From Tatumella morbirosei (GTDB lineage Bacteria > Pseudomonadota > Gammaproteobacteria > Enterobacterales > Enterobacteriaceae): DNA of 64,000 nucleotides. The DNA lies in contig NZ_JPKR02000003.1 in assembly GCF_000757425.2 (NCBI RefSeq), positions 930,001 through 994,000 of the forward strand, read 5' to 3'. The position numbers and the translations under genes were made by a program. The notes under the pieces are model-generated. The model did not search any database. It saw only the letters and a list, made by a program, of their open reading frames with translations, and was not told the DNA's origin. Of the stretch, positions 22,823 to 31,772 are shown in pieces. Numbering within the stretch: position 1 is the stretch's first letter; the number at the start of each line of letters is the position of its first letter.

Positions 22823-22961
22823 CAGGCGCGTTGCTATCTGAAATGATTTACATCCCGGCACTGCCCCTCTACAATTCCCCTTCTTTTTGTAGGGTCGATT
22901 TTTTTCGGCGCTGACAACACCCTGCGGGTGTCCTGACCAGAAATCAGAAACGAGAATGACC

Positions 22962-24338
22962 ATGTTTAAACCTGAACTACTTTCCCCTGCCGGCACCCTG
23001 AAAAATATGCGCTATGCCTTTGCTTATGGTGCCGATGCGGTCTATGCCGGACAGCCGCGTTACAGTCTGCGGGTGCGTAATAATGAATTCAGCCACGAGA
23101 ATCTGCGACAAGGTATTGAGGAGGCTCATGCCCTGGGGAAAAAGTTTTATGTGGTCGTAAATATCGCCCCGCACAATGCCAAACTCAAAACCTTTATCCG
23201 TGACCTGCAACCGGTCGTGGATATGCAGCCTGATGCCTTGATTATGTCTGATCCCGGGCTAATTATGCTGGTCCGCGAGGCCTTCCCGGAAATGGATATT
23301 CATCTTTCGGTGCAGGCAAATGCCGTTAACTGGGCCACAGTGAAATTCTGGCAGCAGATGGGACTGAGTCGCGTCATTTTGTCACGCGAGTTATCTCTGG
23401 AAGAAATCGAGGAGATACGCCGTCAGGTGCCGGAGATGGAACTGGAAGTCTTTGTCCATGGCGCATTGTGCATGGCTTATTCTGGCCGTTGTCTGCTTTC
23501 CGGCTATCTGAATAAACGCGACCCTAATCAGGGCACCTGCACCAACGCCTGTCGCTGGGATTATCAGGTTCAGGAAGGAAAAGAAGATAATATCGGCAAT
23601 ATTGTCGAAAAATTTCAGCCCATCCCGGTACAGCAGGTTGAACCGGCTCTGGGTATCGGCCCGGCCACCGATAAAGTGTTCCTGATAACCGAAAAGATGC
23701 GGCCCGAAGAGCCGATGAGTGCTTTTGAAGATGAACATGGCACTTACATCATGAACTCCAAAGATCTGCGTGCCGTTGCTCATGTGGAACGTCTGAGCCA
23801 GATGGGGGTTCATTCGCTTAAAATCGAAGGGCGCACCAAATCGTTTTATTACTGTGCCCGCACGGCACAGGTCTATCGTAAAGCGATTGACGACGCCGTC
23901 ACAGGTAAACCCTTTGACCCCTCGCTGCTGGATACGCTGGAAGGACTGGCTCATCGCGGTTATACCGAAGGCTTTTTGCGCCGGCATACGCATGACAGCT
24001 ACCAGAATTATCAGCAAGGCTACTCCGTATCAGACCGCCAACAGTTTGTCGGTGAGTTTACCGGCCAACGGCGGGATGACTATGTGGAAGTTGCGGTGAA
24101 AAACAAATTTTTGCTGTATGACAGTCTGGAAATCATGACCCCTGAAGGTAATCTTACTTTCACACTGAATGAGCTGCTGAACAGCAAAAATCAGCCAACA
24201 GAGGTTGCCCCGGGAGATGGCCACAAAGTCTGGATGCGGGTACCGGCGGATATCTGCCTTGATTATGCCCTGTTATTACGTAATCTGCCGGACGGAGCCA
24301 CCACTCAGGCCCCGCATGCTTCAGTGGTTCAGGCCTGA
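22962..24338 (+). CDS. yegQ: tRNA hydroxylation protein P (peptidase U32 family)
   Basis: YegQ/TrhP takes part, with prephenate-derived chemistry and an iron-sulfur cluster, in hydroxylating U34 of certain tRNAs, the first step toward (m)cmo5U. It has 458 residues (E. coli 453). The U32 signature EVFVHGALCMAYSGRCLLSGY is present across about residues 163-183, written here in overlapping parts as EVFVHGALCMAYSG and GRCLLSGY, and is followed by CTNACRWDY, whose cysteines are conserved. I prefer the ATG at 22962 (MFKPELLSPAG, as in E. coli) because GAGA lies at proper distance; an ATG 6 nt upstream is too close to it. Confidence 0.93.
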   Translation: MFKPELLSPAGTLKNMRYAFAYGADAVYAGQPRYSLRVRNNEFSHENLRQGIEEAHALGKKFYVVVNIAPHNAKLKTFIRDLQPVVDMQPDALIMSDPGLIMLVREAFPEMDIHLSVQANAVNWATVKFWQQMGLSRVILSRELSLEEIEEIRRQVPEMELEVFVHGALCMAYSGRCLLSGYLNKRDPNQGTCTNACRWDYQVQEGKEDNIGNIVEKFQPIPVQQVEPALGIGPATDKVFLITEKMRPEEPMSAFEDEHGTYIMNSKDLRAVAHVERLSQMGVHSLKIEGRTKSFYYCARTAQVYRKAIDDAVTGKPFDPSLLDTLEGLAHRGYTEGFLRRHTHDSYQNYQQGYSVSDRQQFVGEFTGQRRDDYVEVAVKNKFLLYDSLEIMTPEGNLTFTLNELLNSKNQPTEVAPGDGHKVWMRVPADICLDYALLLRNLPDGATTQAPHASVVQA

Positions 24339-24348
24339 GTTTTGCTAT

Positions 24349-24391
24349 TTAGAATCTGATCACAGTTATCTGTCACGACAGTGGTTATAAT
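24349..24391 (+). promoter_or_regulatory. CRP-dependent promoter of cyaR
   Basis: A CRP half-site TCACA (24360-24364) pairs with a weaker left half TTAGA (24349-24353) across 6 nt. A perfect -10, TATAAT, is at 24386-24391. If transcription starts near 24398, the CRP centre is at about -41.5, the class II activation position. Confidence 0.7.
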
Positions 24392-24396
24392 TAGCC

Positions 24397-24480
24397 CATT
24401 ATAACGAAGGATAAAGATTCTCTGATTACCTCAGAATCCACCTCATTAGCCCGCCTGGCCCCCCTGGCGGGTTTTTCTTT
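24397..24480 (+). ncRNA. cyaR: CyaR small regulatory RNA
   Basis: CyaR is an Hfq-binding RNA, induced by cAMP-CRP, that represses ompX, nadE, luxS and others by pairing at ribosome-binding sites. The locus is directly downstream of yegQ, as in E. coli. The conserved targeting segment CCACCTC-N-TTAGCC is present (24438-24451). It is followed by a terminator hairpin with CCCGCC and GGCGGG arms (24450-24471) and a T-rich tail to 24480. The 5' half differs from the E. coli sequence, as is usual between genera. The 5' end is inferred from the -10 box. Confidence 0.82.
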
Positions 24481-24737
24481 TTTCTGGATGTTTTTCTGTC
24501 TATTTCGATATAAATCATCTCACCCCTTCCGGACCCCGTTCATTCAACAACACATTTATGTCACTTTAATAGAATAAAATTTCCCGGACAAAAGATGCCT
24601 CTGGCTCCTAACGTACTGTAAAATGGAGAGTCCTCCTTGGCTGGCGCATAAGTGTCAGCAGCTATTGAGGGTAGACATCATTATCTTGTAAGCAGGCCTA
24701 TATAACTTTTTTATCAATCTTCTGGAGATCGTTAGTT

Positions 24738-25418
24738 ATGAATGAATTTTTACAATGGGTAAAAAATATCAGGGAATCCATTGGTGAAACCCTTCTGGTA
24801 TCTATGGGAGCAGCCATAGGATCAGTGATTAGCTGGATTTACACAAAAGTAAGGTACCGAAGAGAACGTCAGTTTGCGACAGCAAGTAGTAAGACCAAAT
24901 GCGAAGTATTCTATCAAATCGGTCGGTTGGAAAGCAGTGATCCCAACCCGCAAGCAGAAAATATTATTAATACCTTACTCCAGGGAATAGGTATTATGAT
25001 CCCTTGGCGCTGGAGTCAATATGTGTTGTACTACGCAAGAGAAAAAGGGGTCGCTGAAAATAACATCGAATTAAACGCTTTTTTAAAAAGCCCACAACAG
25101 ATGAACATCGACCAGGATGAATTCAGTTGGAATGAGTCAGAATACTGGAGCTGTATAGTAAGAGTTTGGGTAGTTATGCTAATTTTTAGTGCGGTACTGC
25201 TTTCTATTTCATTGAAGGCTCTTAATCTGGCAACCAAAAGTAATGATGCCCAATATACCCCATTGCTTTTCATAGCATTTATTAGTTTCGTTTGTTGGTT
25301 TATTTTATTTCTCGGTTCTGTTATGCAAGATAGCCGATTGAGAAATGCTAAACGTTTCAATGCTCAATTTTCTCCATGGCTTGAACAAAAACTATGTCAG
25401 AAACAGTCAACCATGTAG
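24738..25418 (+). CDS. Hypothetical membrane protein
   Basis: I do not recognise this protein of 226 residues. It has an N-terminal hydrophobic segment (about 17-39), a soluble middle domain (about 40-137) rich in charged residues and tryptophans, and two adjacent hydrophobic segments (about 140-162 and 172-195) before a basic C-terminus. A GGAG motif 12 nt upstream of the ATG supports translation. The codon use is AT-rich compared with yegQ and yegS on either side, which suggests an acquired gene. It sits alone between cyaR and yegS, in the region where E. coli carries phage P2-related remnants. No function can be given. Confidence 0.6.
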   Translation: MNEFLQWVKNIRESIGETLLVSMGAAIGSVISWIYTKVRYRRERQFATASSKTKCEVFYQIGRLESSDPNPQAENIINTLLQGIGIMIPWRWSQYVLYYAREKGVAENNIELNAFLKSPQQMNIDQDEFSWNESEYWSCIVRVWVVMLIFSAVLLSISLKALNLATKSNDAQYTPLLFIAFISFVCWFILFLGSVMQDSRLRNAKRFNAQFSPWLEQKLCQKQSTM

Positions 25419-25612
25419 ATAGCAAAGCCCGCACTGCACTGTGAATTTCAGCACCAGGATAATTATCCCTGACAGACTCTTTGCTGAGAAATAAATTTTC
25501 ACTATCTTTCGGAGTACCTATAGAAATGATATTTCAGATGGGGTAATTTCGGCAATCCGCGATTTTATGTTATAAATTCGGTTAACTGGCTTGTCTTTTC
25601 GGGAACAGAGGA

Positions 25613-26536
25613 ATGAAACTCAGCAGTAAAGCCATGATCATGGTGAACGGAAAAAGTGCCTCCGTTGAGCCGCTACGTCAGGCAGTTTATCGTCTGCGGA
25701 GTGAAGGACATCAGATTGAAGTCCGTGTCACCTGGGAGCATGGCGATATTAGCCGTTTTCTGGACGAAGCCTCTGCGATTCATGCCGATACCGTGATTGC
25801 TGCCGGGGGTGACGGTACTATCAACGAACTGACCACTGCATTGGCCAGACTCCCCCTCCATACCCGCCCGACGCTGGGAATATTGCCACTGGGCACCGCC
25901 AATGACTTTGCCCGTTCCGCTACCATCCCGGAGTCTCTGGAAGCCGCTCTGCGGCTGGCTTTACAGGGTGAAGTAACGGCGGTTGATCTGGTGAGAGTGA
26001 ACGGCCAGCGTTATTTTATCAACATGGCGACCGGCGGATTTGGCACCCGCATCACTACCGAAACTCCCGATAAGCTGAAAGCTGCCCTGGGGGGGATGTC
26101 TTATGTCGTCCATGGCTTATTACGAATGGATACGCTGCAACCTGACCGGTGCGAAATCATCAGCGATGATTTTAGCTGGCAGGGCGACGCTCTGGTTATT
26201 GGTATTGGAAACGCCCGTCAGGCAGGCGGTGGCCAGCAGTTGTGTCCGACGGCCCTGATTGATGACGGGATACTCGATATCAGCATTGTCACTGCCGAAC
26301 AGTGGCTACCCTCGCTGTTGCATAATCTGGCGGGTACTCCCGGCAATCCGGGCGTGATTGCCGGCCGGTGTCGTCAACTGGAGATCAGGGCCCGCCATAA
26401 TATGACCTTCAACCTGGACGGAGAGCCGTTGCAGGGTAACCATTTTCGGTTCGAGCTGTTGCCTAAAGCAGTGAACTGCCGGCTGCCGGAGTACTGTCCA
26501 CTACTCAGCGCTAACACCGCGCAGTTTACTGAGTGA
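25613..26536 (+). CDS. yegS: Lipid kinase YegS
   Basis: This enzyme is in the diacylglycerol/sphingosine kinase family. E. coli YegS phosphorylates phosphatidylglycerol in vitro, and its physiological role is unclear. It has 307 residues. The nucleotide-binding motif GGDGT is at 65-69 and [13 protein letters not shown] follows at about 89-101. [15 protein letters not shown] and FNLDGEP, near the C-terminal catalytic region, are intact. The AGAGGA ribosome-binding site is very close to the ATG. It converges with thiD with no bases between the two stop codons. Confidence 0.93.
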   Translation: MKLSSKAMIMVNGKSASVEPLRQAVYRLRSEGHQIEVRVTWEHGDISRFLDEASAIHADTVIAAGGDGTINELTTALARLPLHTRPTLGILPLGTANDFARSATIPESLEAALRLALQGEVTAVDLVRVNGQRYFINMATGGFGTRITTETPDKLKAALGGMSYVVHGLLRMDTLQPDRCEIISDDFSWQGDALVIGIGNARQAGGGQQLCPTALIDDGILDISIVTAEQWLPSLLHNLAGTPGNPGVIAGRCRQLEIRARHNMTFNLDGEPLQGNHFRFELLPKAVNCRLPEYCPLLSANTAQFTE

Positions 26537-27337
26537 TTACCACCAGCGATAAAAATGATGTACCGGCCCGTTACCCTGCCCGGCCTGCAAGCTATCGGCC
26601 GCCGCAATGGCCCCGGAAAGCCACTGTTTAGCGGCTGACACGGTGGCTGCCCAGTCCGGGTAGCGTGGTCGTAGAGCGGCCAGTGCCGCCGACAGGGTGC
26701 AGCCAGTACCATGGGTATTACGGGTATCAATGCGTGTCGTGGTAAAACGTTGTTGAACTCCCTGACTGACCAGCCAGTCAGGGCTTTCGTCACTCCGCAG
26801 GTGCCCGCCTTTAATCAATACCGCCTGACAGCCGGTGTTCAGCAACTGATTCGCCTGGTTCAACATTTCCTGTTCGCTGGTAGCTTCCCGGCATCCCAGC
26901 AGTGCTGCGGCTTCAGGCAGGTTCGGTGTGATCAACGACACTTCCGGCAACAGTGAATCCCTGAGCAGAGCCACCGCCTGCGGATCCAGCAACGGATCGC
27001 CACTTTTCGCCAGCATTACCGTATCGAGAACCTTCCACGGCACGGTCGTTTTCCGCAGTTCGTTCGCCAGCATCCGGATAATCTCTGCGTTAAGCAGCAT
27101 ACCGAGTTTAAGGGTATCAATCCTGACATCGTCCAGCACGGCCCGGAGTTGCTGGCGGACAAACTCTGCCGGCACCGGAAATACCGAACGAACACCACAG
27201 GTATTTTGCGCCACCAATGCGGTAATCACACTGGTGCCGTAGGCTTCCAGTGCTGAAAAAGTTTTCAGATCGGCCTGAATTCCGGCACCACCGCTGGGAT
27301 CCGTTCCAGCGATAGTCAGTGCATTAATACGCAGCAT
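26537..27337 (-). CDS. thiD: Hydroxymethylpyrimidine/phosphomethylpyrimidine kinase
   Basis: ThiD phosphorylates HMP to HMP-P and HMP-PP in thiamine synthesis and salvage. It has 266 residues from the ATG at 27337, as in E. coli, with AGGAGG 6 nt upstream; the longer frame to 27385 lies within thiM. Conserved ribokinase-family stretches are present: [34 protein letters not shown] and the anion-hole motif [14 protein letters not shown]. The start overlaps the thiM stop by 14 nt, so it is translationally coupled in the thiMD operon controlled by the upstream TPP riboswitch. Confidence 0.95.
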   Translation of the reverse strand: MLRINALTIAGTDPSGGAGIQADLKTFSALEAYGTSVITALVAQNTCGVRSVFPVPAEFVRQQLRAVLDDVRIDTLKLGMLLNAEIIRMLANELRKTTVPWKVLDTVMLAKSGDPLLDPQAVALLRDSLLPEVSLITPNLPEAAALLGCREATSEQEMLNQANQLLNTGCQAVLIKGGHLRSDESPDWLVSQGVQQRFTTTRIDTRNTHGTGCTLSAALAALRPRYPDWAATVSAAKQWLSGAIAAADSLQAGQGNGPVHHFYRWW

Positions 27338-28139
27338 CAGTCGCCTCCTGACACGTGTCGTGGCGTAATTGCCAGAGAGCATCAATCAGTTGAACGGCAA
27401 AACTCCCGGGTCCTGCAGACCGGTGGGCAGCCTGTTCACCGGCCAGCGACATCAGTTGACAGGCGGCAGCGACGTGATGAATCCTGTCGCCCGGTAGCGC
27501 ACTGTAAGCCGCGACCAGTGCCGAGAGACCGCAACCCGTTCCGGTGACCGCAGTCATCATCGGTGATCCCCCCTGTACTTTGATAATCCGGTGACCATCC
27601 GTCACATAATCTGTCTTTCCGGAAACCACCACCAGGGTCCGATAGTCTGTCGCCAGCCGGAGAGCGGCATCCACGGCCCGTGATGAGTCCTCCAGGCTAT
27701 CGACTCCCCGTCCCCCCACACCTTTCCCTGCCAGCGCCAGTATTTCAGAAGCATTACCCCGTATCACCGCCGGTGAGGCATCCAGTAAACGACGGCAAAA
27801 ATCCGTGCGTAACGGCAACACGCCCACGGCAACAGGGTCCAGAGTCCAGGGGACCCCTGCCTCACTGGCCGCATTCACTGCTAACTGCATCGCTTCGCTG
27901 AGTTCCCGTGTTAGGGTGCCAACATTAATCAGCAGAGCTCCCGCATGGCGGGCCATCACAGGGACTTCTTCCGGATCAATCACCATCGCCGGAGACGCAC
28001 CGGCTGCCAGTAAAATATTTGCGGTCTGGGCCTGTACTACCAGGTTTGTCATGCAATGCACCAGTGGTGGGGACGCTGAGAACTGCTGCCAGGATACAGC
28101 AGACTGACGGGCAGAAAAAACAGAAGTGACTTCAGACAT
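27324..28139 (-). CDS. thiM: Hydroxyethylthiazole kinase
   Basis: ThiM phosphorylates the thiazole alcohol so that it can be joined to HMP-PP, a thiamine salvage step. It has 271 residues (E. coli 262). Recognisable stretches are [12 protein letters not shown] near the N-terminus, [14 protein letters not shown], the loop [19 protein letters not shown] and the C-terminal catalytic region [18 protein letters not shown]. It is the first gene of thiMD, with the TPP aptamer about 50 nt upstream. Confidence 0.94.
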   Translation of the reverse strand: MSEVTSVFSARQSAVSWQQFSASPPLVHCMTNLVVQAQTANILLAAGASPAMVIDPEEVPVMARHAGALLINVGTLTRELSEAMQLAVNAASEAGVPWTLDPVAVGVLPLRTDFCRRLLDASPAVIRGNASEILALAGKGVGGRGVDSLEDSSRAVDAALRLATDYRTLVVVSGKTDYVTDGHRIIKVQGGSPMMTAVTGTGCGLSALVAAYSALPGDRIHHVAAACQLMSLAGEQAAHRSAGPGSFAVQLIDALWQLRHDTCQEATDAAY

Positions 28140-28263
28140 TTCAACGCTCCTGACGGGCGTCAGGAAACGGATACCGGGGCTCTGGCATCTGACTTCCCTC
28201 CGCCGGCATTATCCGGTTCAGGTTCAACGGGTATTTCTCAGCCACATAGGGCACCCCGAGTCA
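28140..28263 (-). promoter_or_regulatory. TPP (THI-box) riboswitch and thiM leader
   Basis: The minus strand from about 28261 to 28190 contains the ordered THI-box elements: ACTCGGGGTGCC, CTGAGA, ACCCGTTGAACCTGA, CCGGATAATGCCGGCG and AGGGAAGT. This is the thiamine pyrophosphate aptamer. The remaining 50 nt up to thiM form the expression platform. No strong terminator with a T-run is visible between aptamer and gene, so control is probably at translation initiation, as for E. coli thiM. Confidence 0.95.
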
Positions 28264-28632
28264 TTGGACTAAATTGTTCAGGTCATCACAGCTGACTAAC
28301 CTTAGCTATGGATAGTAATGCTAACCCTAAGCTTTGTAAATCATCAACGCCCCGGGAGTTTTGCCGGGGATATCGTGGACTCCATGAACAAACAGCAAAG
28401 ACAGAGTAGTTGCTGCATCATTCAGAGTGTCAAACAGAGGGGGAACCCACAGAAAAATCGATACAAATGTGACCAGGCAGACTGTACAGCACAGAAAAAT
28501 CAACACGACAGCGGATTAGCTAAGCAATACGGTCAGGTAAGGTTAAAACTCAACGGAGCACAGGTTATCACGAATCATCACTCAGTAATTTTCGCTAACC
28601 TGTGCCCCGCTATGCACAGCTCACTTTATGTT
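28264..28632. other. Intergenic region between thiM leader and siderophore receptor gene
   Basis: These 369 bases should hold the thiM promoter near the right of the aptamer and the terminator of the receptor gene. An open frame of 124 codons on the plus strand across it has no ribosome-binding site and an unremarkable composition, so I do not call it. Confidence 0.5.
28558..28605 (-). terminator. Inverted repeat after the siderophore receptor gene, possible terminator
   Basis: A perfect 10-bp repeat, GCACAGGTTA (28558-28567) and TAACCTGTGC (28596-28605), encloses 28 nt and begins 27 nt after the receptor stop codon. The downstream flank has only a short T-run, so it may be a terminator or an mRNA-stabilising stem. 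Confidence 0.45.
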
Positions 28633-30765
28633 TTAGAACTCGACACTTGCACTCAGAACAAAATTAAGTGGTTCACCTTCAGGCACCCGTAAATTGCCAC
28701 CGCTGGACGTATAGTAATGCTTATTAAATAAATTATTCACGTTCAACTGTAGGTGGGTCTTTTTACCAATTAGCTGATTATCCCATCCAATAAATGCATC
28801 AGCCACAGTATACCCAGGGAGGGTGAAGCTGTTGTTCGGGTCTCCGGCCCGGGTACCCACATACTGAGCTCCCCCACCCATTCTGAAACTCCCCGGCAAC
28901 CTGTTAAATTGTAAATTATGGCTTAAATAGACTCCTCCGGAATTACGCGGCGCATTTTGCAGGCGATTGCCGTTGTTGTCTGAATTCTTTGTATCATTAA
29001 CAATTTTTGCCTGGTCATAACTATAATTCGCGCTTAAATCCCAGCCCGGATAGATTTCACCATTCAGTTCGAATTCAATACCACTGGAACGGGCTTTATC
29101 CACTGCATAAGTCTCGCCATTCAGTGACAAGGCAACATTGCGTTCATCGATACGATAGACGGCTACTGTCGCTAACAGTGAAGGATTGATTTGCCATTTA
29201 CTGCCGACCTCATAGGTCGTTCCATGCTCCGGCGCTTCAACATTGCCGTAATCGTCCGGATTCGTTGACGGCGTAAAGGATTTACTCAAGCTGCCGTAGA
29301 ACGAAACAGCAGGGGTCAGCTTGTAGATAAGCCCCGTCTGCGGCAGAAAGCGATTACCAGTGTCACTATAATCTAAGGTTGATGCACTACCGCTCGATTC
29401 ACGCTGCTCATAATGCTGATAGCGTGCGCCAGCCACAACGGTCCAGCGAGAGGTAAGATCAACGTTATCTTTGACATACACTGAACGACTATGCAGACGA
29501 TTGAGTAAATTACTTCCCGATTTCTTTTCAGTAGTACTGTCCGTAATGGTTTCTAATCCATACACCGGATTACTTAAGGTGAAATCGGTATTTACTTTAC
29601 CATTGTAGGCATGAGCGCGATAAGTCTGATCCATCTCGTAATCCGTACCAAATACCAGATTGTGCGTCATACCCAGTATTTCCGGGGTACCTATCATATC
29701 CCAGGAAACATATTTTGTTTTGTGGTTAAAACCGCGAAATGCATCAGGACGTCGACTGACAACCCCGGTGGTGGTATTCACCGCAGTAGCCGTCATAGTA
29801 TTACTATTGTACTGGCGCTGGTTCATTCCCAGAGTGACTCGGGTCGACCAGATATCGTTGAACTGATAATCCCAGTGAGTATTAAACGTCTGATTACGTC
29901 CCCAGGCGTGATTGGAATAATCATCAATCCGGGTTTTATAACCGATACTAATCGGTTTACCATTAATAAAAGCAGTACCACGATCGTAGGGAATATCGTA
30001 TTCAAAGCTTTCATAACTAATATAGAAACTGGCTTTATCGCCATACCACTGTAATGACGGTGCTATCAGGTTATGTTTATCCGTACCGAAGTTACGCCAG
30101 TAACTCTGATCCTGTTTTTCGGCAATCAGGCGAAAAGCAAAACCGTCACCCAACGGACCGGTCACGTCGATACTGCCTGCCCCGCCACCGGTACTGTTAT
30201 AATGTCCGCCAACAATGGTGTGCCAGTCATACTGTGGCTTTTTACTCACCACATTGATCAATCCCCCCGGATTTAAAATTCCGTATAACAGGGAAGAGGA
30301 GCCTTTTAAGACCTCAACATGATCAGTAGTGGCATCCAGATTAAGTCCCTGGCTGCTGCGAATACCATCACGAAAAATCGAACCGTCAGAATTGCTACCA
30401 AATCCACGACGTGTAATCCCGTCCTCAGTCTGCCCTAAAGTATTTGACTGCGACGTACCACTGACAAAACGCATAGCGTCAGCCACACTGCTGGCCTGAT
30501 AATCTTCCAGCTGCTTATTGGTTACAACACTGATTGATTGCGCTTCGTCAAGCTTTGAGGTGGGCGTTTTACTGGCAACAGAAGATACCGGACTGGAATA
30601 TCCGGTATCAGATTGTTGCTTTGCGGTATGTGCCGTCACCGTCAGGGTATTGCTGTCGTCAGCCGCATAGCCGTTAACGGAAGAAATTAAGATTCCACCA
30701 GAAACGACAAACCACATTTTATTTAGCGGGAATTTGTGGTGTCTGAAGTTTTTATTTTGATTCAT
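28633..30765 (-). CDS. TonB-dependent siderophore receptor
   Basis: This outer-membrane receptor takes up a ferric siderophore, powered by TonB-ExbBD. It has 710 residues from the ATG at 30765, which has AAAGG 5 nt upstream and is followed by a basic N-terminus and a hydrophobic signal peptide ending near VNGYAA. The mature start contains NTLTVTA, a TonB box like that of FhuA. The plug domain follows (SISVVTNKQLEDYQ, LKGSSSLLYGILNPGGLINVVSKKP), then a 22-strand type barrel ending in Phe (LSASVEF). It resembles ferrichrome/ferrioxamine-type receptors, but the ligand cannot be assigned. The frame is open 70 codons further upstream, across the Fur box, and that part is rejected. No siderophore synthesis or transport gene is adjacent. 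Confidence 0.88.
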   Translation of the reverse strand: MNQNKNFRHHKFPLNKMWFVVSGGILISSVNGYAADDSNTLTVTAHTAKQQSDTGYSSPVSSVASKTPTSKLDEAQSISVVTNKQLEDYQASSVADAMRFVSGTSQSNTLGQTEDGITRRGFGSNSDGSIFRDGIRSSQGLNLDATTDHVEVLKGSSSLLYGILNPGGLINVVSKKPQYDWHTIVGGHYNSTGGGAGSIDVTGPLGDGFAFRLIAEKQDQSYWRNFGTDKHNLIAPSLQWYGDKASFYISYESFEYDIPYDRGTAFINGKPISIGYKTRIDDYSNHAWGRNQTFNTHWDYQFNDIWSTRVTLGMNQRQYNSNTMTATAVNTTTGVVSRRPDAFRGFNHKTKYVSWDMIGTPEILGMTHNLVFGTDYEMDQTYRAHAYNGKVNTDFTLSNPVYGLETITDSTTEKKSGSNLLNRLHSRSVYVKDNVDLTSRWTVVAGARYQHYEQRESSGSASTLDYSDTGNRFLPQTGLIYKLTPAVSFYGSLSKSFTPSTNPDDYGNVEAPEHGTTYEVGSKWQINPSLLATVAVYRIDERNVALSLNGETYAVDKARSSGIEFELNGEIYPGWDLSANYSYDQAKIVNDTKNSDNNGNRLQNAPRNSGGVYLSHNLQFNRLPGSFRMGGGAQYVGTRAGDPNNSFTLPGYTVADAFIGWDNQLIGKKTHLQLNVNNLFNKHYYTSSGGNLRVPEGEPLNFVLSASVEF

Positions 30766-30898
30766 TACTGCCTTTCTCAGATTCTTAACACGGGTTATGT
30801 TGCCGGGATAAATGCTATGAACTCCCGTGCTCAGGTTCAGATGGAATAGTGATACCCTAAGACAGGAATGAAAATTAAATTGTAACAATATGCAATTG

Positions 30899-30921
30899 CA
30901 AATGAGATTAATAATCATTTC
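30899..30921 (-). promoter_or_regulatory. Fur box of the siderophore receptor gene
   Basis: AAATGA and TCATTT arms flank GATTAATAA, and the right half AATAATCATT matches 9 of 10 positions of the Fur consensus half GATAATCATT. It lies about 135 bp upstream of the receptor ATG and overlaps a plausible -35 region (TTGCAA on the minus strand), where Fur-Fe(II) would block transcription. Confidence 0.7.
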
Positions 30922-30937
30922 AACACGAAAGGATGTA

Positions 30938-30969
30938 GTAGTAAATAAAAAATAATTGTTATTTACTAC
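30938..30969. repeat. 11-bp dyad, candidate operator
   Basis: GTAGTAAATAA (30938-30948) and its exact reverse complement TTATTTACTAC (30959-30969) are separated by 10 bp, upstream of the Fur box. A further partial copy, GTAGTAAAT, is at 31132-31140. The half-site spacing of two helical turns suits a dimeric regulator. The protein is unknown. Confidence 0.5.
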
Positions 30970-31092
30970 ATTCATGTCATATATTCTTCATGATGCCTGT
31001 AGCGAATTAATTAATAAAAATACCATAAATTTCAATATTATAAATAATTACCCCTTTAAAGATCAGGTCATAAAAAGATGGAGGTGGCAATA

Positions 31093-31284
31093 ATGCCTGG
31101 TTTTTATGATGTTTATTCACTACCAAATGTTGTAGTAAATCCATCCCGGAAAGCAGCCGGGGGTGACCTGTTGTCTCCCATAACCGCGTGGTATCTCCCT
31201 ACAATCCCAGACAATATCAATGCTTTATCCACGGCCGCTTTTGGTCCGAAGCTATATATAAATAATCGACAGGTGGTTAATTAA
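31093..31284 (+). CDS. Possible small protein of 63 residues
   Basis: An ATG at 31093 is preceded by GGAGGTG at 6 nt, one of the best ribosome-binding sites in the window, and opens a frame of 63 codons ending in TAA. The product begins MPGFYDVYSLPNVVVNP and ends LYINNRQVVN. It has no clear membrane segment or known motif, and I recognise no relative. It lies in AT-rich DNA divergent from the siderophore receptor gene, and the partial GTAGTAAAT repeat falls inside it. It could be a real small protein or chance. Confidence 0.25.
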   Translation: MPGFYDVYSLPNVVVNPSRKAAGGDLLSPITAWYLPTIPDNINALSTAAFGPKLYINNRQVVN

Positions 31285-31772
31285 TAACTAAAAAGTATTA
31301 TTCCGGATTGTTAACCGCACTGGTGAAGTCCGGATAAATGTGAAAGTCAGCGTTTAACGGTTTATGGCGAAGAGAACAATAGAAATGGACCCACATGGCT
31401 ACATCCTGTAGCTCAATCAAAGTCAGCCACAAAACAATGATTAAATAAACCAGCGGGTTGAATGATCTAACATGATTAGCGCCCGTCAGGTAATCTCAGC
31501 CTGACGTATTACTTGTTTTCATTAGACGGTGATTGTTGACAGAACCAGGATGAGATATTGGTTAATCTATATTAAGAAGAGTGTATCCTCAGCCGTCATA
31601 GTGTAGATATTTTAACATTATGAACAGACATCCCGTCTGATTTTAGCGCTGCCGCCCCCGGGTTATCTCTGTTATTATAGGCCTATCTGTATTCAGGCTG
31701 ACGGCAACATCAGCGTTGCTGCACTGCCATACCGGCTGGCCTGCCCCTGTTAATCGTCTGAGAGTAAACCCT
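31285..31772. other. Non-coding region upstream of dbpA
   Basis: This stretch of nearly 490 bases has no convincing gene. It contains a hairpin CGTCAGG-N9-CCTGACG at 31484-31506 and, close to dbpA, a -10-like TATTAT/TATAGG around 31673-31682. In E. coli the FnrS RNA gene lies upstream of dbpA; I looked for its sequence here and did not find it. Confidence 0.5.

Noticed and set aside
23391-24017. 208-codon open frame opposite yegQ
   Set aside because: It lies fully within the conserved yegQ gene and has no recognisable product.
28318-28692. 124-codon open frame downstream of the siderophore receptor gene
   Set aside because: No ribosome-binding site, overlaps the receptor 3' end and the thiM upstream region, and composition is unremarkable.
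31285-31772. FnrS small RNA, expected near dbpA from E. coli
   Set aside because: No FNR site, conserved FnrS segment or strong terminator was found in this interval.
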